From a bacterium (GTDB taxonomy: Bacteria; Auribacterota; UBA3054), in contig JAGCGH010000141.1 of NCBI GenBank assembly GCA_017649705.1, positions 1-37,720 on the forward strand: DNA of 37,720 nt, in the 5' to 3' direction. Of the stretch, positions 8,535 through 14,826 are shown one piece after another (within the stretch, counting starts at the first letter, position 1; each line of letters begins with the position of its first letter). Under the pieces are notes generated by a model. The model worked only from the letters and a program-made list of their open reading frames with translations, ran no database searches and was not told the DNA's origin. Both the position numbers and the translations under genes were made by a program.

Positions 8535-8566
8535 CTTTGCTTAAAGAAGTTTCTAAACATATGAGT

Positions 8567-8595
8567 ATAATACCAAAAGAGGGTTTAAAAAGCAA
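8567..8595 (-). promoter_or_regulatory. sigma70-type promoter of the nusA operon
   Basis: On the minus strand TTGCTT (8590-8595), a 17-base spacer and TATTAT (8567-8572) are well placed to start a leader of about 90 bases ahead of nusA. No better candidate is seen in the gap. Confidence 0.65.
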
Positions 8596-8664
8596 CAAGG
8601 GGCAATCCCACGCTCCCTGCGGGGGATATGCGGCCTGGCCGCGCCTGGCAAATTCCGCTGCAAG

Positions 8665-8693
8665 TTAAGACAAGGACTAATTTTCGGTATAAT
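8665..8693 (+). promoter_or_regulatory. promoter of the GLUG-like gene at 8729
   Basis: TTAAGA (8665-8670), a 17-base spacer and a perfect TATAAT (8688-8693) sit 35 bases upstream of the start codon. The promoter diverges from that of nusA. Confidence 0.6.
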
Positions 8694-8728
8694 TATGAAA
8701 AAGAGTTTGAAGATCATACGGCGCGTTT

Positions 8729-9901
8729 ATGAAAATTTTCCTTGCCTCCTTATTGATCGCGCTGGCCGCGTCGGCGGCCTTCGCGGAAAACAAAGCGCTT
8801 GCCCCCCTGGGAGACGGCAGCGCCGAAAGGCCTTATCTCATAAACTGCCTTGAGAACTTGGTCTGGATGAGGGAGAACGTCGCCTCTTCCGAGGGAAAAT
8901 ACTATAAAATGACCGCCGACATAGACGCCTCGGAAACCAGGGACTGGGACGGAGGCCGGGGCTTCTCCCCCATCGGCGCGCCCGAGCCTCTCGTCGCTAA
9001 GCCTTCGGACAAGAAGCGCGAATTCCCGCCGTTTTTGGGCTTTTTCGACGGCAACGGGCACTGCATATCGAACCTTTACATCAACAGGCCCAAGGAAGAA
9101 TACGCCTCGCTTTTCGGAAACATCGGGCGGCCCGGTAAAATGAGCCGCTGGGACACCTGGGAAGCCATGAGCGACGCGGTGGCGGACAAATTTAGGAAAA
9201 GAAAATTCGTCTGCGGCGTCAAGGACCTGGCCGTGGTAAATTCCGACCTCACCGCCGAACTGCACGCCGCCGGTCTGGCTTTCCAAATAAACACCTGCCG
9301 GGTGGAAGGCTGCTATTTAAGCGGCCGCCTGTCCGCCCTAAAGTCCCTTGTGGGTCTGGCGGTGGTGGTTGAAAAATCCTACGTTTCCGAATGCGCCACC
9401 GACTTCGAGTACGACAACAAGCATTCCGGCCTCTCCGGCATAGCCGCCTATTCCAAGCTCTCCATATTCGAAGACTGCAGCGTCTCAGGCAAGTGCCGGC
9501 AGCTTCAGCGCGAGACCCACGACTCCTTCTACGCCGGAACGGAAGGCAAAGGGAGACGCTTCGAGCCTTATTCAAGCTACGGCTCCGGATCCATTACAGT
9601 GATTTTCGGCCAGAACGACGGCGCGATATACAGATGCCTGGGGAATCTTAAACTCGCCGGCAACCGCCCGTCGTACCTTGTGCATCCCTTCCATGAAAAC
9701 GACGCAAACGTAATGACCAAAGATTCTTTCTGCAACGCGGAGATGCTGCACACTTCCAGGAATCCCAAGCAGGGCCTTCTGAACAGCCGGGAAATGCTGC
9801 AAAAGGAAACCTACAAAACCTGGGACCAGGAAAAGGTCTGGGAAATAGACGAAGGCAAGCTGCCGCGCCTGCGCCGCCTGAAACGTTGGCAGAAGAATTA
9901 A
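8729..9901 (+). CDS. secreted GLUG-like repeat protein (paralogue of the gene at 32983)
   Basis: A 390-residue exported protein of unknown function. It has a signal peptide (about 1-19, ending SAAFA). Next comes a conserved N-terminal block with PYLI, LVWMRENV and YYKMTADIDASE, then FLGFFDGNGHCISNLYI and YASLFG. This resembles the start of GLUG-motif proteins (the adhesin/IgA-protease-type beta-helix). Several short repeats with a GCYLSG or CSVSG-like turn follow, and the end is basic. No membrane anchor or PEP-CTERM tail is seen. A protein of nearly equal length with the same first block and the same end (ETYKTWD...VWEI) is encoded at 32983-34152. The ribosome binding site is weak. Its stop codon overlaps that of the convergent transporter gene. 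Confidence 0.75.
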   Translation: MKIFLASLLIALAASAAFAENKALAPLGDGSAERPYLINCLENLVWMRENVASSEGKYYKMTADIDASETRDWDGGRGFSPIGAPEPLVAKPSDKKREFPPFLGFFDGNGHCISNLYINRPKEEYASLFGNIGRPGKMSRWDTWEAMSDAVADKFRKRKFVCGVKDLAVVNSDLTAELHAAGLAFQINTCRVEGCYLSGRLSALKSLVGLAVVVEKSYVSECATDFEYDNKHSGLSGIAAYSKLSIFEDCSVSGKCRQLQRETHDSFYAGTEGKGRRFEPYSSYGSGSITVIFGQNDGAIYRCLGNLKLAGNRPSYLVHPFHENDANVMTKDSFCNAEMLHTSRNPKQGLLNSREMLQKETYKTWDQEKVWEIDEGKLPRLRRLKRWQKN

Positions 9902-11088
9902 AATATCGCCGCGAGCAGCGCGGCGGTGGTAAAGGACGCGAGCACCGCGGCCAAAAGCGCTCTGAAGAGCAGATTCGAAAAGGCTTCCAGCCTGTCTTTG
10001 TCAAGCAAGGGAGAGATGAGTCCGAAGAGGATGGCGACGGTCCCGAAATTCGCGAAACCGCAGCAGGCGAAGGTCGCGATCCTCAGCGTTTTCGGGGAGA
10101 CCGCCTCCGCTATCTTAAGCAGCTCCTGGTATGCGACAATTTCGTTCAGGACGACCTTGCAGCCCAAAACGTAGCCGACCTTCGAACATTCCGCGGCGGG
10201 AACGCCCATAAGGAAAGCGAAAGGCCAGCCAATGAACCCGAAGAGGCCCTGGAGCGAGATCTCCGGATAATTCGGGAAAAAAGTTTTGGGGGCGATCAGC
10301 AGCTTGTTTATGAAATAAATGGCGGCGGAGATCGCGATGAGCATGGCGATGACGCTCACGGCCAATTTGAGGCCTGTCATGGCCCCTTTCGCGAAGGATT
10401 CGGCAATTCCCCTGCCTGACAATAGATCGGCCTTTATTTCGCCCTCAGGCGCGACCTCCTCCTCTTCCGGGCACATGAGCGCGGCGAACATCACGGCGGA
10501 GGGCGCCGACATGAAGCTGGCGAGCACAAGGTCGCCGGAGGAAATGCCCATGCTTGCAAGCAGAGGCATCAGGGCGAAAGAGATCGTGGCAAGCGAAGAG
10601 ACCAGAAGGATCATCAGAGAGCGTTTGCTCATCTTGGGAATGTAAGGCGCCAGAATGCTCGCCGTGACGCCCACTCCGAAGAAGATCGAACAGGCCGCGG
10701 CGAAAGCGGCGGAACCCTCGATGCCGAAGAGTTTTTTAAATAATTTTGCGATCCAGGAAATGATCTTCTGCGGTATCCCGAGATAGTAAAGCACGCCCAT
10801 GAAAGCCGAGATCATTATGATCGTGCAGAGGCAGTTCAGGGCGAAGTACATCCTGATGTCCACGCTGCCGAAAACGCTCCTGCCGCCGGCCGCGGCGGAC
10901 TCTCCCAAAAGTTTGAAGAAGCCGCCCAGATATTTGTAGGCGGCGCCGTCGGGCTTCAGAAGAAAAAGGAAGGCGGCCTGTAAAAGCAGACCGCCCGCCA
11001 CTATTCTCCAGGGCCACTTTTTGAAAGCGCGCTTCCCCCTCAAAAGAGAAGCCAGGAGAACAAAGGTTATGACGCCTAAGAATGCCAT
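9898..11088 (-). CDS. concentrative nucleoside transporter (CNT/NupC family)
   Basis: A 396-residue integral membrane protein with about eight or more hydrophobic segments. It matches the NupC/CNT family, which imports nucleosides with Na+ or H+. Visible landmarks are the gate-like block with MYFALNCLCTIIMISAFMGVL, the core around FGIEGSAAFAAACSIFFGV, SFMSAPSAVMFAALMCPEEE, and the C-terminal KVVLNEIVAY...ATFACCGFANFGTVAI. Ion and substrate specificity cannot be decided from sequence. The start lies one base after the stop of the DUF4159 gene, so it is probably the last gene of the exb operon. It overlaps the convergent GLUG-like gene by three to four bases, with no terminator visible between them. 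Confidence 0.88.
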   Translation of the reverse strand: MAFLGVITFVLLASLLRGKRAFKKWPWRIVAGGLLLQAAFLFLLKPDGAAYKYLGGFFKLLGESAAAGGRSVFGSVDIRMYFALNCLCTIIMISAFMGVLYYLGIPQKIISWIAKLFKKLFGIEGSAAFAAACSIFFGVGVTASILAPYIPKMSKRSLMILLVSSLATISFALMPLLASMGISSGDLVLASFMSAPSAVMFAALMCPEEEEVAPEGEIKADLLSGRGIAESFAKGAMTGLKLAVSVIAMLIAISAAIYFINKLLIAPKTFFPNYPEISLQGLFGFIGWPFAFLMGVPAAECSKVGYVLGCKVVLNEIVAYQELLKIAEAVSPKTLRIATFACCGFANFGTVAILFGLISPLLDKDRLEAFSNLLFRALLAAVLASFTTAALLAAIF

Positions 11089-11089
11089 G

Positions 11090-12277
11090 TCATCTGGTCA
11101 AAAGATAAGCCAGCATGTTGATGAACATCTTGTGGGCGTTGTCGATGTGGGGAATGGAGTTGACGTTGACGCAGACGCCTCCGTTGTACCTGGCCAGGTT
11201 GCCTTCGTAGCACCAGCCCGGGACGTTGGCGGCCCAGCCGCGCTTGATCTCCGTGAAACCGTTGATCACCACCGGCCACATCATCTCGCCGTAGTCGTTC
11301 AGGTTGTAGATGACCGCGATGCGGTCGTCCACCTCGATGACTTCCAGGGGCTCCTTCCAGTAGTTCATGCCCTCCGGCACTTCCTTGAAGATCGTGAAGG
11401 CCTCGTAAATGGGGTGCTTCATGTCGATCTGGTGCAGCGGGAAGTTGGGCATGACTCTGTTCATCTCGCGGCGGAAAGCCATGTCGAAACGGGACCGCCT
11501 GCCGGGCAGGGCGCTGTTGGCGATGATGGCGCCGCCCTGGAGGATGTATGCCCTCAGGTTCTCCACTTCCGCCTCCGTCAGGACGAAGTTGTCGTGACCG
11601 GTGAAGTAAACGAAGGGGCTTTCGTGGATCTCCTTGGAGTCCGCCCTCACCACCGTCACGGTGTCCTGGTTGACGCGGATGTTGGTCCTCTTCCTGATCT
11701 CGCCGATAAGGTTCGGGATGGTGCCGTGGGCTCCGTCCACGCCCTTGTCGTTCTTCACCAGCTCGCAATACCAGTCTCCGCCTTCGTACTGCACGACGAC
11801 GAATTTGTCGATGACCGCCTCCACGGTGCTGCCATGTCCTGCCACACCGTATTTCTTGCGGTAATCGGAATTCATCTTCTGCCTGACGCCGCGGCCGACT
11901 TCCTTGGCGGTGTCGAACTCGATCTTGGTCTTCTTCATGATGACCTGAGTCTTGGGAAGCAGTTTGGAGGTGATGTCTTTTTTGACCATCATGCGGTCGT
12001 TGATGTCAGGCATGTTCTCCGTCCTGGGGGGCGGAGGAGCCATGGTGACCGGGATGTCCTTGGGCTGGACCACCGGCTTGGGCGGCTCAATTTGCCTTTC
12101 CTCCTGCTTCTTGAAGAAAGTCTTGATGGTCTCCTTGGCCGTTTCCGACTGGGAAACGATGATGAAGGCGAAGGCCACGAACATTATGGCGTGCAGCACG
12201 ATCGTGATGGTCACGGATTCGGCATGCTGCATCGCGAGATAGTTCTTCTTCAGAAACTCTTTTAAACTAAATTTCAT
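11090..12277 (-). CDS. TonB-like membrane-anchored DUF4159 protein
   Basis: A 395-residue protein with a short cytoplasmic start, one membrane helix (about 21-43), a charged and proline-rich linker (about 60-90, with PPKP and PPPP), and a large periplasmic domain. That domain matches DUF4159, related to the class I glutamine amidotransferase-like fold: YFTGHDNFVLT, LRAYILQGGAIIANS, and the late block with PGWCYEGNL. The membrane helix carries T25-x3-H29, comparable to Ser16-x3-His20 of TonB. It sits directly after exbB-exbD-exbD. I infer an energy transducer in which DUF4159 takes the place of the TonB C-terminal domain. Its binding partner is unknown. Confidence 0.8.
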   Translation of the reverse strand: MKFSLKEFLKKNYLAMQHAESVTITIVLHAIMFVAFAFIIVSQSETAKETIKTFFKKQEERQIEPPKPVVQPKDIPVTMAPPPPRTENMPDINDRMMVKKDITSKLLPKTQVIMKKTKIEFDTAKEVGRGVRQKMNSDYRKKYGVAGHGSTVEAVIDKFVVVQYEGGDWYCELVKNDKGVDGAHGTIPNLIGEIRKRTNIRVNQDTVTVVRADSKEIHESPFVYFTGHDNFVLTEAEVENLRAYILQGGAIIANSALPGRRSRFDMAFRREMNRVMPNFPLHQIDMKHPIYEAFTIFKEVPEGMNYWKEPLEVIEVDDRIAVIYNLNDYGEMMWPVVINGFTEIKRGWAANVPGWCYEGNLARYNGGVCVNVNSIPHIDNAHKMFINMLAYLLTR

Positions 12278-12279
12278 AA

Positions 12280-12726
12280 TCAGTCAATATAGATCGTAGG
12301 ATCCGAAGGGAATGTTATCTGATCGATACCCGCAAAGGCGCAGGCGTTCAAGACCGCCACGATCCTCTGGTGCTGGGTGTCTCTCTGACCGCGTATGACC
12401 ACGGACTGGTTGGGATAGGCCTGCTTGAGCTCGTAGAGTATGTTCTTCAGTTCAGGCATGTCCACGCTGTCCGGGCTGTCCACGTATTGTCCGTTCCAGT
12501 AAACTTCTCCGTTGTCATAGATGTCTATGACCACTTCCTCCGCCAGATCCACGGCCTGGGCCTCGGTAGCCTGCTGGTCCACGGGAATGGCGACTTTCAG
12601 CTGGGATTCCTCCTGCTGGATGTTGGTGGCCACTAGGAAGAAAATGAGAAGCTGGAAGACCACGTCCGACATGGAGGAAATATCCATGTCGCGGACATCG
12701 TTATCTGGTTCGCTTTTGAATTTCAT
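12280..12726 (-). CDS. ExbD/TolR-type biopolymer transport protein (second copy)
   Basis: A 148-residue protein with one membrane helix and a periplasmic domain. The proton-pathway Asp is D21 in SSMSDVVFQLLIFFLV. The periplasmic part has ILYELKQAYPNQSVVIRGQRD, the usual ExbD/TolR pattern. With ExbB and the other ExbD it should form a proton-driven motor in the inner membrane. It lies six bases after the first exbD and two bases before the DUF4159 gene. Two different ExbD proteins in one operon suggest a heteromeric stator, as is common in PVC bacteria. Confidence 0.9.
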   Translation of the reverse strand: MKFKSEPDNDVRDMDISSMSDVVFQLLIFFLVATNIQQEESQLKVAIPVDQQATEAQAVDLAEEVVIDIYDNGEVYWNGQYVDSPDSVDMPELKNILYELKQAYPNQSVVIRGQRDTQHQRIVAVLNACAFAGIDQITFPSDPTIYID

Positions 12727-12732
12727 AATGCC

Positions 12733-13164
12733 TCAATTTTCACCTTGGTCTTCTTGGTAAACGGCAAACGAGACGTTCCAAAGCCCCGCTTCCGCGCAGG
12801 CGGCCATAAGCCTCATGGTCCTTCCGAAAAGGCACTTCTTGTCGCCTCTTATGATGACGCGGCGCTCGCGGCTCGGATCCGCGTCTATTTCAGTCTGCAG
12901 AGCCTTAGTCAGCTGCTCCATACTGAAGACATCGCCGCCCACTTTGATGTTGCCTTTGGCAGTGACGTTCAGCGTGATCTCGTCCACGCCCTCCGCCTGC
13001 ACCACGCTGGCGGAGTCCGCTATAGGCAGCGTCACTTCCGTCTCCACCTCCATGTTCTTGTACTGCGAAGAAACGATGAAGAAAATGAGAAGCAGAAAGA
13101 CGATGTCGATAAGCGAGGTCGTCTGCATCGGCACATCTTCGATGTTAAACTTTCTGAATTTCAT
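12733..13164 (-). CDS. ExbD/TolR-type biopolymer transport protein (first copy)
   Basis: A 143-residue inner-membrane protein. The single helix starts TSLIDIVFLLLIFFIV with the essential Asp at D20, and the periplasmic part contains the conserved block ERRVIIRGDKKCLFG. It follows exbB by about 50 bases and precedes the second exbD. It differs from its neighbour along most of its length outside the helix, so it is not a recent duplicate. Role: proton-coupled energy supply to the DUF4159 transducer (inferred from the operon). Confidence 0.9.
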   Translation of the reverse strand: MKFRKFNIEDVPMQTTSLIDIVFLLLIFFIVSSQYKNMEVETEVTLPIADSASVVQAEGVDEITLNVTAKGNIKVGGDVFSMEQLTKALQTEIDADPSRERRVIIRGDKKCLFGRTMRLMAACAEAGLWNVSFAVYQEDQGEN

Positions 13165-13213
13165 ATGACCGGTTTTTCTCCGTTTTTCTTAACGGTTTAA
13201 AATCGCTGAAAAT

Positions 13214-13951
13214 TTAGTACTGCTCGATGAGTTCGCCGATCTCGTCTTCCACGGCCACCATGGTCTCGGTGATGCGGTTGCGGAAGAAGAAGAAGGCCGC
13301 CAGGGCGGGAATGGCGACCACCAGGCCGCCGGCGGTGGTGATCAGAGCTTCGGAAATGTTGTTGGCCAGGGCGCTGGCTTTGCCCACGCCGGAAGCGCCG
13401 ATGTTAGAGAACGCTTTGATCATACCTGAGACCGTGCCCAGAAGACCAAGCATCGGAGAGATGGTGGCGACGGTGTTCAGGTAAGCCACTCTCGCTCTCA
13501 GATCGTTGGCGAGACGGCCGCCGTATTCCACCACGGCTTCCTGCATGCCCAGGGGTCCTTTGCCTTTCTTTTCGGCGGTGATGGCGTGGCCGACCACCAC
13601 GGTCAGAGCGCAGGGGTGCTCCTGGCAGTACTTGTCGCATTCCTCGACTTTGTCCTTGTGGAAGTTTTCCCTCAGATACTTGACGGTCTCGTCCGGCATG
13701 AGTTTTTTCTTGCGGATAACAAGGATGGCGTCGATGATCAGATAGACCATATAGAAGGAAAGCAGCACGATGGGGTACATGAAGGCGCCGCCTTTGACAA
13801 AGATAAGGTCGATGAGGTTGACGCTTTCGGCAGCGGCTTCCTCAGCGCCTTCGGCGTTCTCCGCCACTTCGTCGGCGAAGGCCATTAAGGGGGCCAGGAA
13901 AACGGTCAGGAAGGCCGCCAGGCGTAACAAACTGAAGTTCTTTTTGGACAT
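13214..13951 (-). CDS. ExbB/TolQ/MotA-family proton channel protein
   Basis: A 245-residue protein with an N-terminal signal-peptide-like helix (to about residue 26, LMAFADE), an acidic Ala/Glu-rich stretch, and three membrane helices. The MotA/ExbB signature is visible from YLNTVATISPMLGLLGTVSGMIKAF and continues with LITTAGGLVVAIPALAAFFFFRNRI. A strong ribosome site (AAAGGAG) supports the ATG at 13951. An added N-terminal extension is common in ExbB proteins of this type. It forms the channel with the two ExbD proteins encoded next. Confidence 0.93.
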   Translation of the reverse strand: MSKKNFSLLRLAAFLTVFLAPLMAFADEVAENAEGAEEAAAESVNLIDLIFVKGGAFMYPIVLLSFYMVYLIIDAILVIRKKKLMPDETVKYLRENFHKDKVEECDKYCQEHPCALTVVVGHAITAEKKGKGPLGMQEAVVEYGGRLANDLRARVAYLNTVATISPMLGLLGTVSGMIKAFSNIGASGVGKASALANNISEALITTAGGLVVAIPALAAFFFFRNRITETMVAVEDEIGELIEQY

Positions 13952-14005
13952 GGTTTTCTCCTTTGATTGAAGGGATTGTTATTGATTGTTTTTATTTTTC
14001 AAATT

Positions 14006-14809
14006 TTATTTCTTGAGTTCCTTGACTTTGGCCTTGGCTTTGTCCTTGTAGGGGCAGTCCTTGTTCTCGGCCATCTGCTCGTAGTAGAAGAGGGCGTTTT
14101 TCGTCTGTCCCATGGCCTCGTAAGCCGAGCCGCAGCCCCAAAGGGCTTCCGTCTCCAGGTCGGGGATGTCGCCGTAAAGGACCACCACCGAGGCGAAGTT
14201 CTCCAGGGCTTTCCAGTTGTCCCCCGCCTCCAGCTGCAGCTTGGCCAGGGCCAGGTGCATCCTGGCGTTGGCGGCTTCGGAGCCGCTGTTCTTCTCAAGG
14301 ATGTCGCTGTAGGTCTTGATGAGCTCTTCCTTGCTCATGCTGTCGGATCTGAGGTCAAGGTTCATGACGTCAATTTCGCCCTTGTAGACGCCCTTGGGGA
14401 ATAATTTGAAATATTCGTCGAAGATCTGGATAGCCTCGTCTTTCTTCTTGTCGTTCACCGCCACCAGGGCTTTTCCGTAAAGGGCCATTTCGTTCCATCT
14501 GACCGGCATTCCCTGGAAGCGCTTGCCCCAGGCGGCGGAGATGGTCTTGATCTTGGCGAAGTCTTTCTTCTTCAGGGCCGTTTGAAAATCCGTGTAATCG
14601 CCGGGCTCGTTGATCTTGGTCTGCTTGAAGGAGACCTTGTCGTCGTCATAGGAGAAAGTGCCCTTGGAAGTGGAGATCTCCACCTGGCCCTTGGCGTTGC
14701 GGGAAATGGAGCCTTTGTAGCGGGCGCCGTTGTTTAAGACCAGCTCGTCGCCGTACGCGAGCGATATGCTCAAAGCGGCAAGCAAAACCGTAAGTTTCTG
14801 GATCTTCAT
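14006..14809 (-). CDS. secreted TPR protein with an N-terminal beta domain
   Basis: A 267-residue exported protein. A signal peptide (about 1-20, ending LAYG) is followed by a small beta domain with the pattern LVLNNGARYKGSIS...VEISTSKGTFSYDDDKVSF, like short SH3/Sm-like units. Tetratricopeptide repeats follow, with W/G/Y/A spacing, as in ALYGKALVAVNDKKKDEAI and ALWGCGSAYEAMGQTKNAL. It lies between the large TPR gene and exbB in the same direction. A periplasmic scaffolding role comparable to CpoB/YbgF beside TolQR is an inference. Confidence 0.75.
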   Translation of the reverse strand: MKIQKLTVLLAALSISLAYGDELVLNNGARYKGSISRNAKGQVEISTSKGTFSYDDDKVSFKQTKINEPGDYTDFQTALKKKDFAKIKTISAAWGKRFQGMPVRWNEMALYGKALVAVNDKKKDEAIQIFDEYFKLFPKGVYKGEIDVMNLDLRSDSMSKEELIKTYSDILEKNSGSEAANARMHLALAKLQLEAGDNWKALENFASVVVLYGDIPDLETEALWGCGSAYEAMGQTKNALFYYEQMAENKDCPYKDKAKAKVKELKK

Positions 14810-14826
14810 ATATCTTTCCTTAAATT

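Noticed and set aside
8470..8598. NusA with a 43-residue N-terminal extension
   Set aside because: The frame is open, but this stretch contains the leader terminator and reads as unrelated hydrophobic sequence. The family start and the leader structure favour the ATG at 8469.
13165..13213. Terminator between exbB and the first exbD
   Set aside because: Only a 5-bp CCGTT/AACGG stem is present and no T run follows, so it is more likely spacer within the operon.
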